The notes: generated from the letters alone by a model not told the origin. 64,000 nucleotides of DNA from Candidatus Edwardsbacteria bacterium (GCA_031082425.1 JAVHLB010000002.1:289122-353121), one strand, 5' to 3'; shown: positions 17,723 to 26,480, numbered from the stretch's first letter. A program made the numbers and translations.

Positions 17723-19706
17723 ATATTTCTTTAAATCCAATACTTTTCAGGTAATTATATGTTGGGTTATAGTATTCAGGTTTTCTGGTATGGTCATCTT
17801 CCGAACCCGGTGGCACAACTATTACCATACCTTGCCGTGCTCTAGTCATTAATACACGATAAGCATTTTTTTGATAATTTTTACGGTCATCTTTTTTAAT
17901 CTGATTCCATTTGTGCCCACAAAATGACCTATGCTCCCAACCACTTGGTGTGTATCTAAAATCAGCATCCCAGGTAACGCAAGCCCAGTCTAATTCTAGC
18001 CCCTGCACATGGAATTCTGTCGCCACATCCTCCAAATAATAGGAAGACCTGACATCCTCTTTCCCATCTAAAAACCAATGAATTGGGTCCATAGGTGATT
18101 TTACATCTATGGCATGTGGTTTTAATCTCTCTGCTTGAGAAGATACAACAATTCCGTATCGTTCTGAACCACGTGCATTTTGTTTAAGCCATTCTTTTGC
18201 TTTATTAATGTCACGTGTTATTACAATTGGATATTTATCTTTGACTTTATTTAATGTCTCACGTGCAGATTGCACATTTTGATCTAATAATTGTTTTATC
18301 AACAATGACACATCTTCGGCTCTGAATGAACGCATTGAAACAGAAAGATGCAATTCTTCTTTTTTGTTCACATTTTTACGGTTTTTTATTTCAGTTATCA
18401 CTCTGCCAGCACCATACTCACTATCAGTAAGCCGTGGTGAAATATAAATATGCCAATTGGGAAATGACCTGTTTAAAGAATCAATCCACTCACTTATACC
18501 CGCTTCTCCAGTATTTATTTCTTGCCCACCACCCACAAGGCACACAATGACTGCCCAATCTTTGTGTCTATCTAAACAAGAAATTAAAAATTCCGGTTCT
18601 GATTTGCTGAAATTCGGCGTATTTTTCTTGCGACTCATGAAATTAGCTGTTTGCACCAAGGTCCACGCCCGTTGAGCTTCGTCAAATAATGCAACATGTT
18701 CTATAGGTGGCTGTAAATCAACAAGACAAGCATCACGGAAATTATGGACATTTTGAATAAAAAGCTTTACCTCGCTCATTGCCTCAGCTTTTTTTACTTT
18801 CCTGCCAAAATCTTTCTCATGTTTCACCTTGTTTCGTGCTAAAGCCTCGCGCAAAATGGACACCAAGGGTCCATTGCCAGAAAGAAACACACTGTAGAGC
18901 TCATTTTTTTTATCAATATGCTTTGTTGCAATATTTAACCCAACCAATGTTTTTCCCGCGCCAGGAACGCCAGTAACAAAACAAATAATTTTATTGGATT
19001 TCTGTTTAGCTTCTTTGATTATTTCAGTTATACTATCAGATGTTTGACTTAGATTTATGGCACTAGCATCACTACGTGATATCTCTTCAACGGAATGCCC
19101 TTTATAAAGGGCCATCGCAGCTTCAATTATTGTTGGGGTAGGGCAATAACGTCCGCGCTCCCAATTTGCTGCATCAATTACTTGACCATCAGAAAATTTT
19201 ATTACATCATTAATAACTGTCTTTAGCAAGTCAACATTGCTCTTAATGGGGAAAAGGAGTTTATCGTTTTGTGGTGTCGTTGCAATAATGGGTGACACTG
19301 CCAGAGCCTTGGATGCAATAATTATTGGTGCAATATGTTGGTTATGGCTTGTTTCATGGAAATTTTTTAAATCTAAGGCGTAATCACATACTTGATCATT
19401 TGCGCTTTCCGTAAAATGGCTTTCACCGATTTTAAATTCAAGAACAAAAATAACTGATTTGATAATTAGAACAACATCTATTCGCTTTCCCATTCGTGGT
19501 ATTGAATATTCAAAAAACAATGTCCCTTGGAAATCAATAAGTGCTTTTTTTAATATTTCAATTTCATCCAGCCAAGCATCTCTTTGCGTGTTTAATACTG
19601 GAAAATCGCTGTTTTTTGTTAGCACCCCAAGTATTTCATTGGGTTTGGTTTTTAAAAAATCGCTTATTTTTGCAGAATAATATTCTCGTCTCATATTACA
19701 AATCAA
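17721..19706 (-). CDS. DUF2075-type SF1 helicase with N-terminal nuclease-like domain
   Basis: The 661-aa protein has an N-terminal PD-(D/E)XK-like core (Asp in KRIDVVLI and the LEFKIGES strand, about residues 75-100). A superfamily 1 helicase follows: Walker A GVPGAGKT near 243, Walker B VALFDEAQRAW, motif III-like LVGGGQEINTGE, HVQGLELDW and the arginine-finger YRVLMTRARQGM near the end. This matches the DUF2075/Schlafen-group-3-like family, often seen in defence contexts. Its base composition is clearly AT-richer than its neighbours, it has no partner gene, and it is bracketed by repeats, so recent acquisition is likely. A defence role is inference only. Confidence 0.85.
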   Translation of the reverse strand: MICNMRREYYSAKISDFLKTKPNEILGVLTKNSDFPVLNTQRDAWLDEIEILKKALIDFQGTLFFEYSIPRMGKRIDVVLIIKSVIFVLEFKIGESHFTESANDQVCDYALDLKNFHETSHNQHIAPIIIASKALAVSPIIATTPQNDKLLFPIKSNVDLLKTVINDVIKFSDGQVIDAANWERGRYCPTPTIIEAAMALYKGHSVEEISRSDASAINLSQTSDSITEIIKEAKQKSNKIICFVTGVPGAGKTLVGLNIATKHIDKKNELYSVFLSGNGPLVSILREALARNKVKHEKDFGRKVKKAEAMSEVKLFIQNVHNFRDACLVDLQPPIEHVALFDEAQRAWTLVQTANFMSRKKNTPNFSKSEPEFLISCLDRHKDWAVIVCLVGGGQEINTGEAGISEWIDSLNRSFPNWHIYISPRLTDSEYGAGRVITEIKNRKNVNKKEELHLSVSMRSFRAEDVSLLIKQLLDQNVQSARETLNKVKDKYPIVITRDINKAKEWLKQNARGSERYGIVVSSQAERLKPHAIDVKSPMDPIHWFLDGKEDVRSSYYLEDVATEFHVQGLELDWACVTWDADFRYTPSGWEHRSFCGHKWNQIKKDDRKNYQKNAYRVLMTRARQGMVIVVPPGSEDDHTRKPEYYNPTYNYLKSIGFKEI

Positions 19707-20061
19707 TTATATTATTTTACGCCATTTCTATTATAGCGTTAACCTAAATTCTATACCATCCTCCATACCAAATCAAGCTAAATCTACCCCTTAATCACAC
19801 CGCCATTTTCTCCTTGAAATCCCCCACCTTTTAATATATAATAAGATTTTATGCGGCAACCAGTATCATGCTTTGCCGCAACACGGAGAAACAAGGTCGC
19901 TTCATAAAGAGATCCCCGTCAGCCGCCTGGCAACAGGTGCAGGACACCCCTCCGTTCCTCCCCTTTTTAGGGGAGACTAAAACCCCTCGCCAAATTTATT
20001 TGGAGAGGGGCAGGGGTGAGGTCAGAAACATCCAACTTTTAATATAAAAAGGTTTACCAAA
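19707..20061. other. Gene-free stretch with family B repeat
   Basis: About 100 AT-rich bases next to the helicase start probably hold its promoter. Then comes degenerate repeat text, including a family B element with CTCCCC-tttttag-GGGGAG near 19955 and a CCCCTCGCC...GGAGAGGGG stem near 19984. I see no gene. Confidence 0.55.
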
Positions 20062-21618
20062 ATGTCCGAAAAGACCATTGAACAGATAATCAAGGCCCTG
20101 GAGGACCAAAAGGCGGTCATCTGCGACGCCGACGGCAAGCGGGCCGCCAAACAGCACGACAAGGGCAAGCTCTCGGCCCGGGAGCGCCTGGACCTGCTGT
20201 TGGACCCCCAAAGCTTCGTGGAGTTCGACGCCTTCGTCAAGCACCGCTGCGACAACTTCGGCATGGAAAAAGTGGAGATCCCGGCCGACGGCGTGGTCAC
20301 CGGCTACGGCACCATCGAGGGCCGCCCGGTGTTCGTCTTCTCCCAGGATTTCACCGTCACCGGCGGTTCTTTGGGCGAGGCCCATGCTTTAAAGATAGTC
20401 AAGATGCAGGACATGGCTCTTAAGATGGGCGTGCCGGTCATCGGCATCAACGATTCCGGCGGGGCCCGCATCCAGGAGGGGGTGGATTCCCTGCGGGGCT
20501 ACGGCATGATCTTCTTCCGCAACACCCGGGCCTCGGGCGTCATCCCCCAGATCTCGGTGATCCTGGGTCCCTGCGCCGGCGGCGCGGTCTACTCCCCGGC
20601 CATCACCGATTTCGTGTTCATGGTGGACAAGGTCTCCAACATGTACATCACCGGGCCGCAGGTCATCAAGGCGGTGATGGGCGAGGACGTGGGGCTGGAG
20701 GAGCTGGGCGGGGCCCAGGCCCACAACGCCGTCTCCGGCAACGGCCACTTCATATACCAATCGGAGGAGGACTGCTTCGCCGGGGTCCGCCAGCTGATCA
20801 CTTTGCTGCCGGCCAACAACCTGGAGGACCCGCCGGTGGTGGAGACCGATAACGAGCCCGGCCGGCCGGACATGGCGATGCGCGATATCGTCCCGGTCAA
20901 TCCCAAGCTGCCCTACGACGTCAAGGACATCATCGCCCGGGTGGTGGACAGCGGCGATTTCCTGGAGGTGCACCAGCTGTACGCCCTGAACATCGTGGTG
21001 GGCCTGGGCCGCATCGCCGGACAGACGGTGGGCATAGTGGCCAACCAGCCCCAGGTCCTGGCCGGCTGTCTGGACATCAACTCCTCCGACAAGGCCGCCC
21101 GTTTCATCCGTTTCTGCGACGCCTTCAACATCCCGCTGGTGACCTTCGTGGACTGCCCCGGCTACCTGCCCGGCAAACAGCAGGAGCACGGCGGCATCAT
21201 CCGCCACGGCGCCAAGATATTGTTCGCCTACTCCGAGGCCACCGTCCCCAAGATCACCGTCACTTTAAGGAAGTCCTACGGCGGGGCCCACATCGCCATG
21301 TGCAACAAGGACCTGGGTAGTGACCTGATGCTGGCCTGGCCCCAGAGCGAGATCGCGGTGATGGGCGCCTCCGGCGCGGTCAATGTGATCTTCCGCAAGC
21401 AGATCGACGCCGCCCAGGACAAGGAGCAGCGCCGCCTGGAGCTGATAGAGGAATACGAGACCATGTTCTCCAACCCCTACGAGGCCGCCAAGCGGGGCTA
21501 CGTGGATGCGGTGATCCCGCCCGAGGACACCCGGGCAAGGATCGTCTCGGCCCTGGCCATACTCAAGACCAAGCGCGAGCAGTCCCCGGCCAAGAAGCAC
21601 GGCAACATTCCGCTTTAA
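20062..21618 (+). CDS. Acyl-CoA carboxylase/transcarboxylase beta (12S-type) subunit
   Basis: At 518 aa it matches propionyl-CoA carboxylase beta, methylmalonyl-CoA decarboxylase alpha (MmdA) and the transcarboxylase 12S subunit. It has two crotonase-fold halves. Motifs include KGKLSARERLDLLLD, the oxyanion-forming INDSGGARIQEGVDSL, GPCAGGAVYSPA, VTFVDCPGYLPG and the late GAVNVIFRKQI. It moves a carboxyl group between biotin and propionyl-CoA/methylmalonyl-CoA. It is followed by an OadG-tail-like gene, a biotin carrier and a 5S-type subunit, with no biotin carboxylase and no membrane beta subunit in the window. That context favours the transcarboxylase reading. Confidence 0.93.
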   Translation: MSEKTIEQIIKALEDQKAVICDADGKRAAKQHDKGKLSARERLDLLLDPQSFVEFDAFVKHRCDNFGMEKVEIPADGVVTGYGTIEGRPVFVFSQDFTVTGGSLGEAHALKIVKMQDMALKMGVPVIGINDSGGARIQEGVDSLRGYGMIFFRNTRASGVIPQISVILGPCAGGAVYSPAITDFVFMVDKVSNMYITGPQVIKAVMGEDVGLEELGGAQAHNAVSGNGHFIYQSEEDCFAGVRQLITLLPANNLEDPPVVETDNEPGRPDMAMRDIVPVNPKLPYDVKDIIARVVDSGDFLEVHQLYALNIVVGLGRIAGQTVGIVANQPQVLAGCLDINSSDKAARFIRFCDAFNIPLVTFVDCPGYLPGKQQEHGGIIRHGAKILFAYSEATVPKITVTLRKSYGGAHIAMCNKDLGSDLMLAWPQSEIAVMGASGAVNVIFRKQIDAAQDKEQRRLELIEEYETMFSNPYEAAKRGYVDAVIPPEDTRARIVSALAILKTKREQSPAKKHGNIPL

Positions 21619-21697
21619 CAATTTGGCATTTGGGATTTCCGATTTGCCTCTATTCAACCCCAAATCCAAAATAGTGAATCTGCCAAATAGGTAATAA

Positions 21698-21883
21698 ATG
21701 AGCAAAAAATCACAGATCCCCCCCGAGGTCCAGACCGCCATCGCCGCCGCCCTGGGGCAGTATCTTAAGGATGACAAACTGGGCTACCACATAGTTTCCC
21801 TGAAACCGGTCCGGCAGAACCGGATCAGCCTGTGGGCCCTGACCGGCCGCCAGGAGATCATGACCGGATACCGGCGGAAATAA
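21698..21883 (+). CDS. 61-aa protein resembling the OadG/MmdD C-terminal tail
   Basis: The short protein includes PEVQTAIAAALGQYL, an IVSLKPV-like strand and the ending WALTGRQEIMTGYRRK. This resembles the soluble tail of sodium-pump decarboxylase gamma/delta subunits, which contact the biotin-carrying and carboxyltransferase subunits. Unlike those, it has no membrane segment, which fits a cytosolic complex. It sits between the 12S-type and biotin carrier genes. Family assignment is from memory of the motif and is moderate in strength. Confidence 0.7.
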   Translation: MSKKSQIPPEVQTAIAAALGQYLKDDKLGYHIVSLKPVRQNRISLWALTGRQEIMTGYRRK

Positions 21884-21911
21884 CCTTAGTTAATAGTTAT
21901 CAGTTATTAGG

Positions 21912-22020
21912 CTCAAGTCATCGCGTGATCATCTGAATAGCACCTCTGACGAAGCGATCTGTTTTTTTAGATTGCTTCGCAAGAAGTGCCCTAAAGCAAA
22001 CCTCGCAATGACGGCAACCA
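21912..22020. repeat. Family C repeat
   Basis: A degenerate element containing TGACGAAGCGATC, then GATTGCTTCGC and finally CTCGCAATGACGG. The shorter copy at 17640-17690 has the same elements inverted. It separates the OadG-tail-like and biotin carrier genes. Confidence 0.6.
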
Positions 22021-22055
22021 GTCAATTATTAAATCAAATAAAACAAGAGGATGCT

Positions 22056-22436
22056 ATGTCTCGCAAGTATATCGTCAAGGTCAACAACAAGGCTTATGAG
22101 GTCGAGGTCGAAGAGGTCGGCAAAAGATCCGCCCCCCCGGCCCTGCCGGCGCAGGCCGCTCCCCGGACCGTGGTGGTAGCGCCCCCGGCCGCTCCCAGCG
22201 CCCCGGCGGCCGTGGCCGCCGGACAGAAGGCGGTCCAGGCCCCCATGACCGGCACCGTCATCAAGATCCTGTGCCAGGTGGGCCAGGAGGTCAAGGAGGG
22301 CGATGTCCTGCTGAAGCTGGAGGCCATGAAGATGGAGACCGCCATATCCTCCCACCTGGCCGGCAAGGTCTCGGAGATCAGGGTGGCGGAAAGGCAGTCT
22401 GTCAGCTCCGGGGAAGTATTGGTGGTGCTGGCCTGA
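22056..22436 (+). CDS. Biotin carboxyl carrier protein (1.3S-type)
   Basis: The 126-aa protein has an N-terminal strand region (KYIVKVNNKAYEVEVEE), a flexible Ala/Pro-rich linker (about 35-60) and a C-terminal biotinyl domain with the biotin-accepting lysine in EAMKMETAI. It shuttles carboxyl groups between the two carboxyltransferase subunits in the cytosol. I chose ATG 22056 because AAGAGG lies a few bases upstream and the family N-terminus begins there. Longer frames read through the family C repeat. Confidence 0.95.
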   Translation: MSRKYIVKVNNKAYEVEVEEVGKRSAPPALPAQAAPRTVVVAPPAAPSAPAAVAAGQKAVQAPMTGTVIKILCQVGQEVKEGDVLLKLEAMKMETAISSHLAGKVSEIRVAERQSVSSGEVLVVLA

Positions 22437-22472
22437 TCGGCTGCAATCCTGTAATTTCAAGAGGTAGTCAAA

Positions 22473-23990
22473 ATGTCCCAAAAGCCGGAAACCAGATCCG
22501 ATATAAAAAAGGGCGGCCCGGAAGAACATACCGTCAATATCACCGAGACCGCCTTCCGGGACGCCCACCAGAGCCTGATCGCCACCCGGATGCGCACCCA
22601 GGACATGATCCCCATGATCGAGAAGATGGACCAGGTGGGCTACTGGTCCTTTGAGATGTGGGGCGGCGCCACCTTCGACACCATGCTGCGCTTTCTGGAC
22701 GAGAATCCCTGGGACCGGATCAGGATATTCAAGAAGCACGCCAGGAAGACCAGGCTCCAGATGCTGCTGCGGGGGCAGAACCTGGTGGGCTACAAGCATT
22801 ATGCCGACGATATCCTGGAGCATTTCATAAAGAAGGCCGCCGAGCTGGGGATCGATGTCTTCCGGGTGTTCGACGCCCTCAACGACATCCGCAACATGGA
22901 GAAGGCCATCGTCACCGCCAAAAAGACCGGGGCCACCGTTCAGGGGGCCATCAGCTACACCCTGAGCCCGGTTCACTCCATAGACGGCTTTGTGAAATTC
23001 GCCCGGGAGCTCAAGGACCTGGGCTGCGATATCATCACCATCAAGGACATGGCCGGGCTGATCTCCCCGGCCTCGGCCCGGGAACTGGTGGGCAAGCTGA
23101 AAAGCGAGGTGGGTCTGCCGGTATGCCTGCACTCCCACTGCACCACCGGGATGGCCCCCACCTCCTACTTTGCCGCCGCCCAGGCCGGGGCCGATATACT
23201 GGACTGCGCCATATCCCCCTTCGGCTCCGGCACCAGCCAGCCGCCCACCGAGACCATGGCGGAGATGCTGGACAACAGCGGGTTCGGCCTGAAGCTGGAC
23301 CGATCGCATTTTCTGGAGATCGCCGAGTATTTCCAGGAGATCAAGGACAGCGCCTACCAGCACCTGATCACCCCGGTGGCCGAGCGGGTGGACGTCCGGG
23401 CCCTGGTCTACCAGGTGCCGGGCGGGATGCTGACCAACATGGTGTCCCAGCTGGAGAAGCAGAATGCCTCGGACAAGTTCGAGGCGGTGCTCAAGGAGAT
23501 CCCCAGGGTCCGGGCCGAGCTGGGCTACGTTCCGCTGGTGACCCCCACCTCGCAGATCGTAGGCACCCAGGCCACCTTCAACGTGCTGGGCGGGGAAAGA
23601 TACAAGATCATCATCCAGGAGGTCAAGGATCTCTGCAAGGGGCTGTACGGCAGGACCCCGGCCCCCATCGACCCGCTGGTGATGAAAAAGGCCATCGACG
23701 ACGAGAAGCCCATCACCGACCGGCCGGCCGACCATATCGCCCCGGAATGGGATAAATGCAAAAAGGAGATGGCTGGCATCTCCGACAAGGAGGAGGATGT
23801 TCTGTCCTACGCCCTGTACCCGGCGGTGGCCAAGGAATATTTTGCCGTCCAGCAGGACCCCCTGAAGAAGAAGGCCCGCCAGGAGTCATTGAAGGCCGGG
23901 GTGCCTGCTCCCGACGGCCATCCCCAGCGCCGCTTCGTGATGCGGGTCAACGGCGAGGATTACGACGTGGGCATAACCGAGGTTGAGTAA
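22473..23990 (+). CDS. Pyruvate/oxaloacetate carboxyltransferase (transcarboxylase 5S-type)
   Basis: The 505-aa protein starts its TIM barrel with ITETAFRDAHQSL. It shows EMWGGATFDTMLRFLDENPWDR, the metal-binding HSHCTTGMA, the carbamylated-lysine strand ITIKDMAGL and the carboxyltransferase ending GTQATFNVLGGERY. It moves carboxyl between biotin and pyruvate/oxaloacetate. It ends in a short strand-like tail (VMRVNGEDYDVGITEVE) resembling the N-terminus of the biotin carrier, but lacks a fused biotin domain. Paired with the 12S-type subunit it predicts methylmalonyl-CoA:pyruvate transcarboxylation. Oxaloacetate decarboxylase alpha is the alternative. Confidence 0.93.
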   Translation: MSQKPETRSDIKKGGPEEHTVNITETAFRDAHQSLIATRMRTQDMIPMIEKMDQVGYWSFEMWGGATFDTMLRFLDENPWDRIRIFKKHARKTRLQMLLRGQNLVGYKHYADDILEHFIKKAAELGIDVFRVFDALNDIRNMEKAIVTAKKTGATVQGAISYTLSPVHSIDGFVKFARELKDLGCDIITIKDMAGLISPASARELVGKLKSEVGLPVCLHSHCTTGMAPTSYFAAAQAGADILDCAISPFGSGTSQPPTETMAEMLDNSGFGLKLDRSHFLEIAEYFQEIKDSAYQHLITPVAERVDVRALVYQVPGGMLTNMVSQLEKQNASDKFEAVLKEIPRVRAELGYVPLVTPTSQIVGTQATFNVLGGERYKIIIQEVKDLCKGLYGRTPAPIDPLVMKKAIDDEKPITDRPADHIAPEWDKCKKEMAGISDKEEDVLSYALYPAVAKEYFAVQQDPLKKKARQESLKAGVPAPDGHPQRRFVMRVNGEDYDVGITEVE

Positions 23991-24038
23991 AAAAAGGCGG
24001 CCGGCTGGTCGCCCCAACAATAAAAAGGAAGCAGCAAT

Positions 24039-24401
24039 ATGGATAAGAAAGTTGAGATCGGCGGAGGGCCGTTGAGCAACACCCTAGCCAAGGACAGCAA
24101 ATGGAACGGAACATTGAAGGCCGAATCCGGGATACGGATCGACGGGGAGTTCGAGGGCCACCTGGAGACCAGCGGGACCCTGGTGGTAGGCAAGGGCGGC
24201 CTGGTGAAGGCCGAGATCAAGGTCAAGGATGCCATCATCGGGGGGAAAGTGGAGGGAAACATTACAGCCGCCAGCAAGGTTGAATTGCAAAGCGGCTCGG
24301 TCATGATGGGGGATATCAAAAGCCGGGGGATAATCATAGACAATGACGTTTTCTTCGACGGCATATCCAAGATGACCGGACAGAACGAACCCGGGAAATG
24401 A
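24039..24401 (+). CDS. Bactofilin (polymer-forming cytoskeletal protein)
   Basis: The 120-aa protein is a DUF583 beta-helix with repeated short strands: GIRIDGEFEGHLETSGTLVV, VKAEIKVKDAIIGGKVEGNI, VELQSGSVMMGDIKSRGIII. Bactofilins self-assemble into filaments at the cytoplasmic side of the membrane and help set cell shape or anchor other proteins. It follows the carboxyltransferase gene by 48 bases on the same strand. A functional link to it is not suggested. Confidence 0.92.
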   Translation: MDKKVEIGGGPLSNTLAKDSKWNGTLKAESGIRIDGEFEGHLETSGTLVVGKGGLVKAEIKVKDAIIGGKVEGNITAASKVELQSGSVMMGDIKSRGIIIDNDVFFDGISKMTGQNEPGK

Positions 24402-24405
24402 TCTT

Positions 24406-24645
24406 TTAGCCCACCCCGATGAATTTCACATGGCCCTCGTCCAACAGCCTCTTATTGAACAGATTGAGGTTTTGACGGGGGCCTGATATTTTGTAATCCA
24501 GCCGCTGGCACATCAGGCTCATTTCTTTCCCGGTGATCTGGATCTGAAGATCATGCTTGCCGGCCAGTTCCTGCAGCTTTTTTGCCAGATTGACCCAGCT
24601 GGGACCGACGATCCATTCTGCTTCGTACACCATGACCTCATTCAT
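24406..24645 (-). CDS. Small conserved-looking protein of unknown function
   Basis: The 79-aa frame encodes a mixed alpha/beta protein (VYEAEWIVGPSWVNLAKKLQ, then LQIQITGKEMSLMCQRLDY). I do not recognise its family. It converges on the bactofilin gene, with stops 4 bases apart, and follows the lipoprotein gene by 46 bases. The ribosome site is weak, so the call rests on reading-frame texture and layout. Confidence 0.5.
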   Translation of the reverse strand: MNEVMVYEAEWIVGPSWVNLAKKLQELAGKHDLQIQITGKEMSLMCQRLDYKISGPRQNLNLFNKRLLDEGHVKFIGVG

Positions 24646-24691
24646 ATGATAATATTTCTTTCTGGTTGGCCGGGGCTTTTGGTCCCGGTTA

Positions 24692-25603
24692 TTATTTTGG
24701 CAGACTGTCGTTATTGGTCACTATATAGGGCAGGGTCCAGATGCCGGCCGAGTATTCGGCAGTGCTGTCGCCGAACAGGGTGGAGCCCAGCAGCACATCG
24801 ATCGCCGCATGCCGCACCACCGGAGCAGTGATCGCATCCAGCTTCCAGCAGAGGCTGAATTCAAACCGGCCCTGTCTCAGCATCGGCGCCCTCAGGTGAT
24901 CCACCACCCCGTTCTGCAGGACCCTCCGGTGCATAAAAGCCCAGCAGGAATCGGAAGCCTGCTCCAGGCTGGCCCAGACCGTCAAGGTGACCTCCGCCCC
25001 CTGGTAGAATATGGGCATCTCCTCCCGCCTCAGCACCTGACCGAACTCCTGCTGATTGAACATCACCCTGGTCCGCAGACCCAGGTCACCCTCGATCCGG
25101 ATGCTGTCTATAAAAACCTTATTGGCCGGATCGGCCGTCTGCACCGCCATCGGCGAGGCCCCGTACACCCGCCAGCGGTCATTCAATTTCCTGAACCACA
25201 CATACCGCAGTCCCCGGTCATATAACGGCCGGGAGATGGTGTCGCACACCCCGTTCTGATTGTTATCTGTCACCAGGCGCCCGGTAAAATCGGTGGTTAT
25301 CAGGGCCGTGGCAAAGGTTCGGCTGGAGTCATAACTGATGCTGATATTATGCGATCCGTTTTCTATGCGCCGGCGGAAATAGATATCGGATGGAAAGCTG
25401 TCGCTCTTGGGGGAGGTTTCGCTGAAATCGGCCAGACCGTCGTCGGCGTAATTCGAGTAATCGGCATAGCCCGAAGAGGAAATAAGCAGATTGATGGCTT
25501 CGTCATCGCTGAGCTCGGGAGAGGCCGGATTTGACCTCCCGCATCCCGATTGTACGATCATTGCCAAAGATATGAAAATCAGGGAGCAAATATATTTTTT
25601 CAT
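24692..25603 (-). CDS. Lipoprotein of unknown function
   Basis: The 303-aa protein begins with a lipoprotein signal (MKKYICSLIFISLAMIVQSG followed by the lipobox Cys). The mature part starts with an Asp/Ser-rich stretch, then a mostly beta region with YDSSRTFATALITTDFTG and PLYDRGLRYVWFRKLNDRW. The latter is reminiscent of small stand-alone domains that follow a flexible linker in exported proteins. I know no family for it. It is probably tethered to a membrane outside the cytoplasm. Confidence 0.8.
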   Translation of the reverse strand: MKKYICSLIFISLAMIVQSGCGRSNPASPELSDDEAINLLISSSGYADYSNYADDGLADFSETSPKSDSFPSDIYFRRRIENGSHNISISYDSSRTFATALITTDFTGRLVTDNNQNGVCDTISRPLYDRGLRYVWFRKLNDRWRVYGASPMAVQTADPANKVFIDSIRIEGDLGLRTRVMFNQQEFGQVLRREEMPIFYQGAEVTLTVWASLEQASDSCWAFMHRRVLQNGVVDHLRAPMLRQGRFEFSLCWKLDAITAPVVRHAAIDVLLGSTLFGDSTAEYSAGIWTLPYIVTNNDSLPK

Positions 25604-25817
25604 CGTATCTTCTCGGTTAATATACTGTCATTAGAGGCATTAAGCTATATATAGGTTTCCGAAAAGTTGCCCTTTCCACAATTGCTGATACAGTTGGATT
25701 AAACCTACAACTACTCCCCTATGTCAAATCTTGGTCTAAACAGCAGGTTATTATTCCATATTTTATCATTATGAATTACAATAAGTTACAACTAATAAAA
25801 TTTTCATTGTCAAACCA

Positions 25818-25838
25818 CTTGACAACAAGCCACTCAAG
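25818..25838 (+). promoter_or_regulatory. HAIR-type operator for HspR
   Basis: CTTGACA, a 7-base spacer, then ACTCAAG. This matches the HspR-associated inverted repeat CTTGAGT-N7-ACTCAAG in all but two bases. It overlaps the -35 box of the hsp20 promoter, and an HspR gene lies in the same operon, so autoregulation by repression is predicted. Confidence 0.85.
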
Positions 25839-25847
25839 TGTTATATT
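25819..25847 (+). promoter_or_regulatory. Promoter of the hsp20-hspR-htrA operon
   Basis: TTGACA at 25819-25824, a 17-base spacer and TATATT at 25842-25847. The -35 hexamer lies inside the HAIR operator. The rest of the 25604-25924 gap is AT-rich and shows no gene. Confidence 0.8.
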
Positions 25848-25924
25848 ATACCAATCAGCAAGCAATATTTGATCCTGGCTTAAATAATTTCAGGAACAAA
25901 ACATTATTTTCAAGGAGGTATGAT

Positions 25925-26377
25925 ATGAGACACGATCTGGCCAAATGGGAGCCGGTGTCCGATATCGTTTCCCTGCAGGATGAGATGAACCGCCTTTTCC
26001 TGGATTTCTTCGGACGAGCCCCGGGAAGGCGCGTGGTGGGCGACAGCCTGTGGGCTCCGGTGATGGACATCGAGGAGACCAAGGACGACATCATCATCAA
26101 GGCCGAGATCCCGGGCATGACCAAGGAGGATGTCAAGATCCAGGTCAGCGGCGACATCATCACCATCTCCGGGGAGCGCAAGCGGGAGGAGGAGACCAGG
26201 GACAAGACCTACCACCGGATAGAGCGCAGCTACGGTCAGTTCCAGCGGATGATCACCCTGCCCGGCGAGGTCCAGTCGGCCAAGGCCAAGGCTTCCTATG
26301 AGAACGGCGTCTTGACCATCAAGCTGCCAAAATCCGAGGAGGTCAAGCCCAAGGAGATCTCCATCGACGTCAAATGA
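25925..26377 (+). CDS. Hsp20 family small heat-shock protein
   Basis: The 150-aa protein has an alpha-crystallin domain (about 45-140): APVMDIEETKDDIIIKAEIP, VQVSG-like strands, SYGQFQRMITLP, the conserved ASYENGVLTIKLPK and a short C-terminal tail. It forms oligomers that hold unfolding proteins in the cytosol. The start is fixed by AAGGAGG seven bases upstream of ATG 25925. The longer frame from 25838 would begin inside the promoter. It is the first gene of the HspR-controlled operon. Confidence 0.95.
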   Translation: MRHDLAKWEPVSDIVSLQDEMNRLFLDFFGRAPGRRVVGDSLWAPVMDIEETKDDIIIKAEIPGMTKEDVKIQVSGDIITISGERKREEETRDKTYHRIERSYGQFQRMITLPGEVQSAKAKASYENGVLTIKLPKSEEVKPKEISIDVK

Positions 26378-26403
26378 TCCCGGAAAAGCTTTAGGGGATC
26401 GCC

Positions 26404-26430
26404 GCTCCGGCCGAAAATGTCGGCCGGAGC
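26404..26430 (+). other. Hairpin between hsp20 and hspR
   Basis: An 11-bp GC-rich stem (GCTCCGGCCGA and its complement) on a 5-base loop, without a proper U-run. It may be a weak terminator or stabilising structure giving more Hsp20 than HspR. Confidence 0.5.
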
Positions 26431-26480
26431 GATCTTGGCATTTATGCTGCTGCAATTTTTTATTAGAAGGCTGACGACCC

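Noticed and set aside
22029..23735. 568-codon minus-strand frame opposite the biotin carrier and 5S-type genes
   Set aside because: It is antisense to two genes with unmistakable motifs (EAMKMET and the carboxyltransferase barrel).
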